Shown here: positions 47,001 through 59,356 of the stretch, piece by piece | Layout: each line of letters opens with the position of its first letter | Numbering within the stretch: the first letter of the stretch is position 1 | NCBI GenBank assembly: GCA_963580455.1 | Contig: OY756957.1 | Location: 30,844,501-30,908,500 of the forward strand | DNA: 64,000 nt | Direction: 5' to 3' | DNA from: Euonymus europaeus | Lineage: Eukaryota; Streptophyta; Magnoliopsida; Celastrales; Celastraceae | Made by a program: the position numbers and the translations under genes | The notes under the pieces: generated by a model | The model's input: the letters and a program-made list of their open reading frames with translations, nothing else | What the model was told of the DNA's origin: nothing | Databases searched by the model: none

Positions 47001-48680
47001 GTGGAGATGGAAAAGAACTCAAGGAGAACAATCAAGCAAGAAATCGAATCATTGAAGTCTACCATGGAACACATGATCGACAAGATATCGCACATGGAGG
47101 ACAACATTACAACGTTTTTCAAAAGGTTCCAAGGTTCACCAATGATTCCTCAAGAGGCTTATTCAGGTGATGAGGTCAATAGCTCTCCTGAACCAAATGG
47201 GTTGGAAAAGAAAAGAAAGATGAGATCTGAAAAGCCGCCAACTTGTAAGGTAAAAATAGTTCCTTGTATCTAAATTTTTTCCACTATTTCATAAAGCTAC
47301 CATTATGTTACTCACCCATAAAAAATTAACTTGTTTGAAAGTGTAAAACAGAAACTGGTGATTAACTTGGATAATAGCACCGATGGTGGGGCATCAACGG
47401 GTCAGACTCTTCAAAAAAATAATGTCGTGACGAATGATAAGCCCTCCATTGATGAGAACTCTAAAGACACCAGGGAACAACCACACGTAATATTCTCCCT
47501 TTTATTATTTACTTTTGCTTGTTTATTAATCATGTTATTTGTATTGGGAATGTTAATAACTCATATACGAGTAAACTCATATGTGTTTTTGCAGCGTTTT
47601 CTTGATTATAATTTGTCTTACCAATGCGAGGGTGAGAAAAGGGAAGAAATTACAAGGAAATAGATTTTTTCGACAGAATTGAATCCAGAGTATGAAGTTT
47701 TTTTAGTTGAATTTTTTATCATGTAAATGGATATGCATGTATTAAAATCTCCATTTCAGACAAATTATCATCAACCTTTCTCATGGGGACATAAAAATTA
47801 CAAGAAGAGACTTGGCATGCTTTGATGATGGGAGAGATATTACGGATAAGGTAAAAATGTATTACTTTAACCCTTTTTTTATTGCTATATATGTGTGTCT
47901 ATAAATGGCTTCATACAAAGAAGGATGAAAATTTTCTATACCACCACTGAGTTTGCAAGTTCTCTTAAATATGAACCGAAAAGTATTTATTTTTATCCCA
48001 TACAGATTATGAATGTGGCAGCCATTTTCATGCAATGCGATACGAGATGGATAGACACTGCTAGAAGCCACTATTACCTTCCCTATGATTTTGTGGTGTG
48101 TTCATTAAATTTACTCTTCAACTTCACCTTGTTTTATGATACGCTTTAAAAAAAAATAACGCAATACTTCAATTCTAGAGTGGAATACTAGAAGATGCTG
48201 CAGATTTTGATAAGTACGTTGAGAAATTTGTTACCCCAACAAAGTTTCGAGGCGAAAGCTCACTCGGCACATGTAATTATGTAAGTACTTGCTCATAGAA
48301 ATGTACATTTTCAGTGGGATAGAGAAATTACAAAAAATCATTCATATAATCAATCACTATTGTAGGTTCATATTCCACTGAGAGATGGTGATGGATGGTA
48401 CAGTGTCATGCTCGACTTTTTAGCAGAGGAGATGTTGATCTTTAATTCTAGAAAGCATTGTGATATTCACAAAAGAATTGCTGATATTAAAAAAGTCGTA
48501 AGTAACTGAATTGTAATTTTGTACTTCTTGTTATAAATTTATTTATTGTTCCTAAATTTTAATGAACTCATTAGTAAAATAGTACGTGTGAATAATGTAG
48601 GCAAGTTTCTTGTGGGAATTTTTCTTTGCGGATATTATTAACCACAAAAAAATTATTGTCATGGTTTTGTTCAAAATTCG
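47001..48680 (+). pseudogene. Degenerate Ulp1-like (C48) protease gene of the element
   Basis: Multi-exon fragments: 47001-47249 (charged coiled coil), about 47348-47487, about 47762-47850 (I-T-R-R-D-L-A-C-F-D-D-G), about 48006-48094 (N-V-A-A-I-F-M, then D-T-A-R-S-H-Y-Y-L), 48180-48281, 48366-48498 (V-H-I-P-L-R-D-G-D-G-W-Y-S-V-M-L-D-F) and about 48602-48680. The I-P-x-x-x-G-W-Y-x-V-x-x-D block matches the Ulp1 fold region that normally carries the catalytic H-W. Here the His position is not His, the later D-S is N-S, and no Q-x-C segment follows. With a stop or frame problem near 47660, I read it as an inactive remnant. Ulp1-like genes are known cargo of some plant MULEs. Confidence 0.55.
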
Positions 48681-49000
48681 TTTAGTAACATTGAATTTTA
48701 ATTTATGGCTGCACATTTAGAATTTTTTTATTGTTATTTAAGTCTTCAATTTCTTCATTATGATCCCCCCAAAATTCATGTGTCAAATATATTATGAAAT
48801 CCAAACAAAGACTACAATCTATAATTGTTATTGTTATCTGCTCGAGGAAGATGAAAATTATTTACATTTCCTCCTATACAAAATTCTTAATAGAGATTAA
48901 TCTTCATGCTTTCATGATCTATTTATAAGAGAAGTAACACCAATGAAAATGCCTTTCGTACAAGGAATTGCCAAACCACCCATTCAAAGGTAACGGTACT
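48681..49000. other. Element interior, non-coding
   Basis: AT-rich, no recognisable feature. Confidence 0.5.
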
Positions 49001-49561
49001 GACTTGTGATGGTACTGACAGACCCTGGCTAGTAAGCTGATCTGCTAGTAAAAAATCTGGGAGAGTGACCTGTACAGGAGAAGAAACATTGATGAGCTTC
49101 TTGGTTATTTAGTTAAATCAATGGATAGTTATCTATGAGTATGAAAGTTCCTATCTTGATTACCTTATAACAAGGAGCACAAATGCAAGGAAATGCTTAA
49201 CGGATAAGAAGAAGTGACTTGAACGCTATATGATGTTGAACGGGCAAGAGTTTATCAGAAGAACAAGCTGAACATAAATCAATAGTTCACACTTATCAGA
49301 CATATAATTGAAGAATTTGTACATGGACTTCAACAGAATAGCAAGAAACTTACAAAGAGCAGTCCAAGAGGAACTAACTCAGTTACTGTCTTGAAACTTT
49401 GTGTTCTTGGATCCATCTCCATGTCCAGGTTTGACAGAACTCCATTCAATGTAAGTACTGCAAGGCCTGAACTAAGCAGTAATACTTCTCTATAACCCAA
49501 CTCAGTTCCTTACTTGAACCCAAAAATGAAGGAATAATTGACCCTAAAACGCTTCCAAAAG
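49001..49561. repeat. Internal direct repeat, right copy
   Basis: Longer version of 45288-45650, adjoining the right arm. No gene. Confidence 0.85.
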
Positions 49562-51815
49562 TACTCAAAGAAGACCAAAAGAGAATATACTATTCATAAT
49601 ATCCAAAAGCACGTGTTTAATCTTAAGTTTCAAGGCAAATAATATCCTTAAAGAAAAAAGGAAATTCGGAACATTCTTAAAGGAAGAACCGATAGTTCAC
49701 GTAAGATTACAGAGGTCTAGAATCTATGGCCAGAGAAACTGAACAGGATTTTCTCTAAGGATGATAAAAATAATTTCAAGGCAAATTCCAACAATGAGAT
49801 GAAAACCCCACAAAATCCTAAAAATTCCTCGGTTGTCCATGTTTGTTCGAATAAAAACGAAATTTTATCTGATGTAAATATTTCTCCAGCATCAACACTA
49901 CAAAGATCCAACTCAAGAGTCAAAGAAGAAAGGCAACAGTCGAAGGAGGGTAGTAAACAAAAAAGATAAGGATTCGTTTGATGTTTATTAGGTCCTTTTA
50001 GTCTATTTAATGACATGTAAATACAATCAATGCCTAGATCTCTTTTCATAAAGAGCATAATTATAGAGTATAATCCACAAATTTTCTATCAACCATTTAA
50101 ATAAAATTTACATAAAGCAATTGAATGCAGTCCATAGTCAAAGGTAAAAATGAATGCAGCAACATAGGTGGTCAGCATCTAATACTATGTTATTTGCACA
50201 CAATACTTTATAACTTATATATTTTATATAATGCAAACCACCATCCTCGAGTTATGGCAGACATTTCGTTCACAAAAGCATGTTTAGTCAAAAAAGTAAA
50301 CAATTAATCTAAATCGGGCAAATGAAGCATGAATCTTGAGATTATACGAAAATAATTGTTCTTACTCAATAGATAAGCAAGACCAACTGTACCTGCATTG
50401 AACTTTCATTTGGGTAAAAAGTGCTGACAAAAGGAAAGTTCCATAACAGGATACATGCATATCAGTTGAAATGCACATATTATAGTTCCCTATGCACAAC
50501 TTATTCTTGTTTGAAATATAGATATCATAAATGTAATCAGCCATCATGACCAATCAAGGATAAGAAATCTAGCACTTGGAAGCAGTTAGCAAAGTACAAA
50601 TCTGCATATTTTTCTAGCCAAACGATCATCATCATCATTATATTTTCATTCTTTCAATTGGGGAGGAAAAAATATTATATCTATTACAAATCTTTTATTC
50701 CCACTAATTTCCATCGAGATTATGCACAATCAGCATCTTATGCCATTCACTCCAACTTCCTTCCCATAAACTCACTGCAATTATACGGATCTGACAAATT
50801 TAACATTGGAACCTCAGAAACGACCCTACTGTTAACATTACTTTAAACAATAGCCATTTTCTAAGTTCAGTCATAGAGAAAACATTTTAGTCAGATAACG
50901 ATAATACTGATAATAATTATGACAGTAATAACAACTTAACAACTCGATGAGATTTTTAAACCAACTTGCTTGAACTCCAGGAGTTCCTCTGTTTGAGTTA
51001 CGAGGGGAATCAGGCCAACCCAAGAGTTTGAAGTAACACCCACTAGGAAGCGATAGGCAACTTTGCTAGCAGATACAAACTCTGCCTTGGCTTGTCTTAT
51101 CTGCAAAATTCCATCGTCCTTCGAAGGTCTCATTGAAGGAGTAGTAAAAGATTTGGACCCAAACAAATCAATATTTTAACATCAATGAATAAAATCAAGA
51201 AGAAAAAAAAAAGACAAATATACAAGACATCAATACAAATATGCCCACTCGGACGAATATAATCCAAAGTGGAGGAGCAGCCATTACCGTATCATCAACC
51301 CAGGCGCTCAGATGCTGAGACAAAACAAAAGCTACGAATAACAGCAGAGCTAATCGTAAAGAGAGCCCCATCTCTCACGCTCAAAACCCCTAAATGAACT
51401 GACAGTTTAGCAACTAATAATTTGATCCCACACACAAGCTGAAGAAGCAGTACAATACACAGAGCACACACCTGGACGAAGTGGAAGAACAAACGCGCAA
51501 GGACCGCAATTACTCGAACGCAAGGAGAAACCAAAGTTTCCTGAACCTGAAGCCCCCTTCTCATGCTGACTTATCTCGTGGAGAAGAAAAAGAACAAGAA
51601 CGGCATTCCAAATTAACTCTAACGGGGAGAAATTCTAACGGAGAGGTAAAGGGTATTATAGTAATTATAAGATTACTTTATTCTTTTAAAATAAAAATAT
51701 ATCATTTACTAATTTAAAAATAAATTTTAATTAATTTATTAATTTAATGGTTAAGATTTAGTCATCTTTTAGTAATCAAATCTAACGGCCATTTAGGTGT
51801 ACTATATTAATACAG
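49562..51815 (-). repeat. Right arm of ~2.25 kb inverted repeat
   Basis: Mirror of 39580-41836. Differences seen include S for G in a translated arm frame and a few substitutions near 51570. The outermost ~30 bases of the left arm have no counterpart here. Confidence 0.9.
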
Positions 51816-52943
51816 TCCTTTTCCCATATCATTATTTACTGATCTATGGTCTGTAAAATATATCCGATTTCCTTTGTAGCCAAATTCATGCGGATTTGAT
51901 AGGGAAAAGGATTGATTCCGACCCAAAAACACTGCATCCCCTTCAAAATTGTCTACATGTACCCAACTCGGCTGTGATCCATTTCTTGTGTCCAGCTTAC
52001 ATACTTCAAACCAATAAGAGCTGTATGTAATCCGATTATAAAGTTCATCAAGATGCCTACTTATGATTCGTTCGATAACCTGCAAGATTCTAAATAGTTG
52101 GCCCCTGCATTCCACTAGATACCATAGTTGTCGCGGATGATTGGGGAGAACAGGATGGATGGGAGGGTTAGTGTGAAAGCCATTGCCGTAAATCTTAGTC
52201 AGTGAAGGTTTAGAAACAGTAGGGTCACAACAAAAAATCTCTCCTCTTGCTGATACAACGAAGAATTGCCCCTTGAAATAAATTGCATCCATAAAAAATT
52301 TAGAATTTTTCTCTATGGCACGCCTCAAAGCCTTATCACCAATAAAGGTCCAATCTTCGTCCCCCACCTTGCAAAAAGCCAGCTTCCTGTATCTGTAAAT
52401 AAGTAGGGCAAAGCAATTTGAGGCCGTAGGAATCGTTGATAGGACAAGTTTGCTCTCGCGGAACTCCGACATCATAAGTACGGATATTGCTTGCAAATGA
52501 AGCTCATCGGGCTCAATGGGAAAATTATATAGGGCGAACGAACAAATAACAGGAAGGTCTATGCGAGTGCCAGAGAATGCATTCAGCAGGTAGATTTTCT
52601 TTTCACCTTTTAGTATCGCAAGCCATCCTTGATAGGATCCAATATATTTGTCTGAGATCGGAAGTCTGATTTGGGGTAAGAAATCTTCTTCTTTAGCAAT
52701 ATCCTTGCCAACTGGGGCGGCAAGAAGAAGAAGAAGTCTTGATTTTGAATTGTAGGTTATACCAGCTGGGGCTGGAACAATTAGACAAGGAGAACCCGTG
52801 GGGGCGTAGAGTTTGAGGTAGTTTACGGTCGCACTTGTCCAGGATCTGCATACACAAGCAAATCGATAATAATCTTTACCAATAATTAGTTTTTGCAGGA
52901 TTAGCTGCAGGGCATCTTGAGGGAGTTCAGCCCAGTTTCTCAT
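51807..52943 (-). pseudogene. F-box/DUF295 gene, copy D, C-terminally truncated
   Basis: Open for 378 codons. The F-box is intact, but the frame leaves the family sequence after V-N-N-D-M-G and ends K-G-L-Y-stop in Mutator-arm junction DNA. It therefore lacks the last 33 residues of DUF295. The coding sequence is of the A type (H-L-Q-A-I-S, then Y-R-Y-R-K-L), whereas its upstream spacer is of the unit 2 type. It could still be expressed from its complete promoter side. Confidence 0.85.
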
Positions 52944-54601
52944 GGTTTGATCCTGTTGTTGTACTTGTAAGAGTTGGAACCGACTCCGTCTGCGTTAAAG
53001 CTGCGGCGGATGGAGATGGAGATGAGTGGAGAAGAAGAAAGAAAAGGGTGCAGGGCTGCTAGGGTTTAGGAGAACCAGCCCACTATTATATTATGAGTAC
53101 GACTGTATGATGCATGAGGATTGACTGACTGAGAGTAAGCCGTGGCCCACTGATAGAGTTACACTTGATTGGGACTTGGGAGTTAATAATAGGATTGGTA
53201 TTTCTGCGTATAAGATTTAGTCATGTCCCGACTTATGACTTATGATTATTTTAATGTTAAGTGTACATTTAATTATTCGAGATTCAAAGAAACTCCAGTT
53301 GATTATCTAATTAGTTTTTATAATTAATTGTTGTCAGGTTTAGAATAGCTTATCAGTCTGTTTAAAACTATTAAATTTATGTTTATAATAGTTTAATGGT
53401 TGTTTTGAACAGTCTATTTTATATTTAGAACAATGTAATTTATGTTGGTTGATCTCAGTCTAACCTCGAATCACATTATTCACCGTCTAAACCAAGCGTG
53501 GTGTACTTTCAACGCCTCCTACGAAATCAAACGGATACCAACTGCAAAGCCGCCAGTTGACAAGAGTTAAATAATCAAGCTCGTCATGAACGCACTCGCG
53601 TTTCCATGCGCATTTGCCCTTGAAGACCAGTAAATCTATGCGTTTTCGTTGAAGAGCTTCGTGTTTTCCAATTTTATACTCTTGTTTTTTTTCTTTCTTT
53701 GATAATCTACGAGAGAACTCCTACACTTCTAATTATTTAGAATAAGGTATTTTGTTTATAATAGGATAATTTTTGTTCAGCATATTGTGTAAGAATCTTG
53801 TCAAAGTATTTATTGTTATGTTGAAAGAATTTTTTTTGATTTAGAATTGTGTTTAACTCTGTTTAGAATACTGCAAAATTCTGTGTATAATAGCGTTTTT
53901 ATGTTAGGAATAGTTTTTCTGCATATAGAATAGTATTTTTCTATTTGAACTGAGTTAGGGAGTGCTCATGTCTCTTTGTGGGGTCAGTGTAGGGTGACAA
54001 TCTTGTTATTTTATGTTTAGAATATTGCCATTTTTATTTTGAACAGTGTAATTTACTTTTAGAATAATTTAATTTTTGTTATGAACCGTTTATTTATGAA
54101 GATATGTTAATTATAGGTGATGTAGTTCAATTTATGTGAGGATATCTGAAATTTTTATCTCTGATGGATAAGAGAGTGAAGAATAAACTTGATCGTGGGG
54201 ATAAAATCATTTTGAAGACGATGGAAGAGATTGAAGACCTCGTGAGAGGTAGAGTATGAAAAGAACCATGTTGGAACCCCGATCCAGCGGTTTAGGACAA
54301 AGATAACTGACCGTATGAATTTGTATCAATCATATATTTACACTTTATAATTAATATTTCACTGAACATTTTTTAAATTTCTTTCATTTTCAGTTTGGAC
54401 TGCATGATATTTTGCATCAAATTCATGAAGTTGCTGAGTTCAGACGTTCCTTTTTGTGTCGTGAATGGAGATGTTAAGTTCTAAATTTATTTAAAACAGT
54501 TTTTTAACGGTTCTTTATATTTATTTTGGAACCCTTGATTTTCTCATTTTTATATATGTAGTGGATATCATTTTTTTTCCTGACTCTTGAAAATACCGAA
54601 T
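52944..54601. other. AT-rich spacer with degenerate short repeats (unit 4)
   Basis: Equivalent of 6979-8636; shares the unit 2 variants from about 53300 on. No gene. Confidence 0.6.
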
Positions 54602-54841
54602 TAAAATGCTGGCTCTTTTCATACCTTAAACAATGTACAATGTGTTGTCAATAAAATAATGTATAAGTTATAATGAGCTAGAACACAAGTTTTTGTCCGT
54701 AATAAAAATTATTAATAAAACGCTGGCCCTTTCCAATTTTTTTTCATACATTAAGAAAATGTATGATGTGTTCTCGATAAAATAATGTGTAAGTAATATG
54801 ATCTGGAACACAAGTTTTTGTCCCTAATTAAAATTATTGAC
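54602..54841. repeat. ~117 bp tandem duplication (unit 4)
   Basis: Equivalent of 8637-8876. Confidence 0.8.
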
Positions 54842-55787
54842 ACGTAACTCTCGTGGGGCCGGCTGAATTTGGGTTGACAGGTTTTATTAGGGGATGCCTA
54901 CTTACGACTTCTTCGATAACCTGCAAGATTCTGAATAGTTGGCCCCTGCATTCCACTAGATACCATAGCTGTCGCGGATGATTAGGGAGAACAGGACGGA
55001 TGGGAGGGTTAGTGTGAAAGCCATTGCCGTAAATCTTAGTCAGTGAAGGTTTAGAAACAGTAGGGTCACAACAAAAAATCTCTCCTCTTGCTGATACAAC
55101 GAAGAATTGCCCCTCGAAATAAATTGCATCCATAAAGAATTTAGAATTTTTCTCTATAGCACTCCTCAAAGCCTCATCACCAATAAAGGTCCAATCTTCG
55201 TCCCCCACCTTGCAAAAAGCCAGCTTCTCGTATCCGTAAATAAGTAGGACAAAGCAGTTTGAGGCCGTAGGAATTGTTGATAGGATGACTTTGCTCTTGC
55301 AGAACACTGTCCACATAAGTACGGATATTGCTTCCAAACGAAGCTCATCGGGCTCTATGGGAAAATTATATAGGCCGAACGAACAAATAACAGGAAGGTC
55401 TATGCGAGTGCCAGAGAATGCATTCAGCAGGTAGATTGTCTTTTCACCTTTTCGCATCGCAAGCCATCCTTGATAGGATCCAATATATTCGTCTCAGAAG
55501 GGAAGTCTGATTTGGGGTAAGAAATCTTCTTCTTTAGCAATGTCCTTGCCAACTGGGGCGGCAAGAAGAAGAAGAAGTCTTGATTTTGAATTGTAGGTTA
55601 TACCTGGCCCTGGGGCTGGAACAATTAGACAAGGAGAACCCGTGGGGGCATAGAGTTTGAGGTAGTTTACGGCCGCACTTTTCCAGGATCTGCATAGACA
55701 AGCAAATCGATAATAATCTTTACCAATAATTAGTTTTTGCAGGATTAGCAGCAGGGCATCTTGAGGGAGTTCAGCCCAGTTTCTCAT
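54834..55787 (-). pseudogene. Truncated F-box/DUF295 pseudogene with in-frame stop (unit 4)
   Basis: Same structure as in units 1 and 2, with TGA at 55494-55496. It differs by Ala for Gly at P-Q-D-A-L-L. Confidence 0.85.
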
Positions 55788-56433
55788 GGTTTGATCCTGT
55801 TGTTGTACTTGTCAGAGTTGGAACGGACTCCGTCTGCGTTAAAGCTCCGGCGGATTGGGATGGGGGTGGACATGGAGATGAGTGGAGAAGAAGAAAGAAA
55901 AGGATGCAGGCCTGCTCTCTTTTTTTTTTCTTTTTCTAGGGTTTAAGAGAATCATGGATTTTTTTTCTTATTTACCATGTCAGTAAACAATATTTTCCAT
56001 TCTAGCATTGAAACCCAATTATTTCTCAATCTACCATTCCTATCCTACATGGCAAAACCAAGCCAAAATCAGTGGTTGCCTTGTCATTACCTTTTCGGTC
56101 CTTTTCAGAGAATGACATGATAGGACTGCACTCTATTCAACGGTTGCAGATTTAGTGCATGTCTCTCGTCAAAAGTTGAGTCTAACTTTAATTGTTGTAT
56201 TAAAGTTTCTATAGAGTGGCCCTACAATTTCAGATGAGTTAAAAGACCCATGACTCATCCGAAAGTCAATACTCAATACCAAAGACTTACGCCATCACAA
56301 CATAAATGATTTGGATGATGTCCTAACCACGTACTCCTAATAAGTAAATAAGATTTCTCATTAAAATTAAGTCTGACGTGATAACACAATGACACACTAA
56401 ATTAACTCTGCCTATATATTAGGACAGGACCTC
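55788..56433. other. 5' flank of F-box pseudogene (unit 4)
   Basis: Equivalent of 9823-10469. No gene. Confidence 0.55.
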
Positions 56434-56881
56434 CTAGTGTATCCTACAGTGTGACAGAGACCACAACGATGGGTCTGCGAGCACCATCCCTAGCATCCAT
56501 CTCATTGTGAAAGCGAGTAGACTGAGGCCTGCCTTTCTTACTCCTCCGTAAAGTAGGATCTGGAACAATAACTGGGCCATAATAAGTGGGCCAAGTTGAC
56601 TGGTCTGATACTGGAAAAAACATCGGAGCCCAAGTACTGAGATAACTCTGCATGGAATAAAACCCGTCCACAAACCGAGACTGATTAATTCTTCGGGCAG
56701 AACATACAGCAATAACATGAGAACAAGGGTAATGATAGAGTAACCACTCGTTGCATGTACATGTGGCATTGCCCAAGTCAACAACATTTGAGAGTCGAGG
56801 CCTGGACGAATTGGTTAAACTCGCTGATGCACGCTTCACTTCAAATACCCCTGGTTGATGATGAACTAGGCTAATACACAA
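56434..56881 (-). pseudogene. mudrA-type SWIM fragment (unit 4)
   Basis: Same as the unit 2 fragment. Confidence 0.75.
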
Positions 56882-57244
56882 TGAAAAGACCTGTGATTTG
56901 CTTTGCTATGCACATGGAAAAGAAACCAACAAGGGAGCCAAACGTCGGTCACATACTGAACTAGGCTAATACAGTAACATAATACGAAATCATAAGGAAA
57001 TAGAAGCCCAAAATATTCAGATTTTAAATGCAACAGCAAGAAACCATTACCTTTTTAATGTAGAGAGGGACTCTAGCAGATACCCAGATGGCGTTCCTGA
57101 TTCTACCGATAGCCGCTATCTTGTGTAATTCCTATTCGATTTGATCCCACTCGATTATACATCCATAAACGATACTCAAGTATATCCATTATATTAAAAT
57201 CACCTACATAAATTGATTTGAAATAAAACAATCAACAATAAAAA
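56882..57244. other. Non-coding, flank of mudrA fragment (unit 4)
   Basis: Equivalent of 10918-11280. Nothing recognised. Confidence 0.4.
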
Positions 57245-57799
57245 TAATACTAAAATTCACCAATAAATAATTCTACTGTTGTCATTATATTAATATTACT
57301 AATTAGTTTGGTTAAAAAAACTACTACTACACATGCTTTAAAATTTCTTCTGGAATAACCACTGCTTCTAGCTCCTCCTCTATAACCTAAAATATTTTAT
57401 TTACTAAAAAAATGAATAACACAAACAACAATAAAAAATAACACTAAAATTCATCAACAAATCCTCAACTCTTGTCAATATATTAATATTACTAGTTAGT
57501 TTAGTTAAAAAAAAACTACTACTACACATGCTTTAAAAATTCTACTGCAAACAACCACTACTTCTAGCTTTGCCTCTAAAAAATTTTATTTACTAACAAA
57601 ATGAATAACACAATAAAAAAAATAAAAATAACACTAAAATTCACCAATAAATCTCCCACTGTTGTCATTATATTAATAATACTACTAAGTTTAGTTCATA
57701 AAAAAACTACTACAGAAGCTTTAAAATTCATTTTGGAACAACTACTACTTCTCCTCCTATAAAACCTAAAACAAATTATTTACCAAAAAACTGCATAAT
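57245..57799. repeat. Three ~190 bp tandem repeats (unit 4)
   Basis: Equivalent of 11281-11835. Confidence 0.85.
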
Positions 57800-58112
57800 A
57801 AATAAATAATGAAAACAATAAATAAATTCTTACATATTAATTAACACAAATATGTGGTTATGATCGGTCAACTTGGATTAAGAAAATGAATTTGGAAAAT
57901 TCAAAATATATTATTTATTAAAAATTCATAAAAATTAAACCATGAAAAATACAAAAAATTATTACCGGTTAACACTGAAGAATATACGATAGAAATGAAG
58001 AACTTCGTCTGAGATGATGATTTTGGATGTGCAACAACTCAGATATAAGAATCTGGACACTTCTTGCTGTCGAAGGCGAGTTCTTGTATTTCTTCACAAT
58101 GAGAGATGAAGT
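57800..58112. other. AT-rich non-coding (unit 4)
   Basis: Equivalent of 11836-12149. Nothing recognised. Confidence 0.4.
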
Positions 58113-58482
58113 GTCGGGGAAAGACATTAAAATGTAATTTAGTGACGGATTTAGCCACGGATATTGTAACGGACAAAGCATTAAAGGAGATTCCGTCAAA
58201 AAGTGGCGAAAATTTCAAAACGTTTGTGACGAATTATCTATCCGCCGCTGATGTTATACAAAAAAGTAAACGACAAAACAATTTGCGACGGAATTGAGAC
58301 GGAATAATTTAGCCCGGAATATTCCGTCGCAAAATCCGTCGCAATATTGCAAAAAGTTCCACAAAAATTCAAACAAAATCTGCCACGAAATTTCTTACTT
58401 TTTCCGTCGCAAATATAAAATTTGAAACGGATGTTCTGTCCGCCGCAAAATTCCGTCGCCAAATGACCTTTTTGTTGTAGTG
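58113..58482. mobile_element. CACTA terminal fragment (unit 4)
   Basis: Equivalent of 12150-12519, ending GTTGTAGTG; has the unit 2 variant of the subterminal region. Confidence 0.75.
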
Positions 58483-58503
58483 TTTGATATTACACCAAGC
58501 AGA

Positions 58504-58955
58504 CCCCTCAAGTAACAAACCCTATCACGAGGCAAAGCTTTTGTAAAGATGTCTGCATGCTGCTCTTCAGATCTGCAGAATTCTAGATAACTATCTTATT
58601 TTCAATGACAATTCTTATAAACTGATATTTGATCTTGATATGCTTGGTCAAATTATGTTCAACCGGATTTTTGGCAATATATGGCTATGATAGATTTGTT
58701 GTCACAATAAACCTTGGTAGGCCTGTTGTGAGTGATACCAACATCCTCCAAAATTCTTCTTAACCAAACCAACTGATGAGCAGCTTTAGAAGCAGAAACA
58801 TATTCTGCTTCTGCAGAAGACAAAGCCACTGATTTTTGCTTCTTTGAAACCCAGGAGCACACTCTTGATCCCATACCAAATACAAACCCAGAGGTACTTT
58901 TCATATCATCCAAGCATCCAGCCCAGTCACTATCACAATAACCAACCAAGTTCAC
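58504..58955 (-). pseudogene. Ty1/copia RNase H fragment (unit 4)
   Basis: Same fragment and frameshift as in units 1 and 2; open part 58659-58955. Confidence 0.85.
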
Positions 58956-58966
58956 CTCCTCACTTG

Positions 58967-59065
58967 ATTCAGGCCTCGGGGCCTAAGTACTTAATCCAAC
59001 TAATTCAGGCCTCGGGGCCTAAGTACTTAATCCAACTAATTCAGGCCTCGGGGCCTAAGTACTAA
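58967..59065. repeat. 36 bp minisatellite, three copies (unit 4)
   Basis: One more copy than in units 1 and 2. Confidence 0.9.
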
Positions 59066-59071
59066 ATTAAT

Positions 59072-59356
59072 ACACACACATATAGATGCATACATATATT
59101 TATATACACAATATATATGTATTACTATATATATATATATGCACACGGACGTCAATGTGCATGTGTATATATATACTAGCTCTAGTTGCAGGGCTTACCA
59201 TTTGTTACAAAAGCTAAATTCATTTCTTTATTGGTAAATGGATGCAGACATGATGAAGTTTTAGGACTGTTTTGATGATCTAATGGGTTTATTATGATTG
59301 TGTGGTTATGGGTGGAGACATGCTGAGTTAAGTCTTCATTTTCTTGAGGAATGATG
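59072..59356. repeat. Copy of MICU 3'-flank block (unit 4)
   Basis: Equivalent of 13073-13357; the second half resumes near 60114. Confidence 0.9.

Larger units (their letters stand above)
39550..51816. mobile_element. Giant Mutator-like element (~12.3 kb) with long inverted arms
   Basis: Inverted arms 39580-41836 and 49562-51815 enclose a FAR1-type mudrA transposase and an Ulp1-like gene, a pairing known from some plant MULEs. The left outer edge begins GGGGTTTTGCTAGTGTCAAG, consistent with the leading G of MULE termini. The matching ~30 bases on the right are missing, and on the right the array resumes in the middle of an F-box gene, so the element's right end and its target duplication appear deleted. 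Confidence 0.65.
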
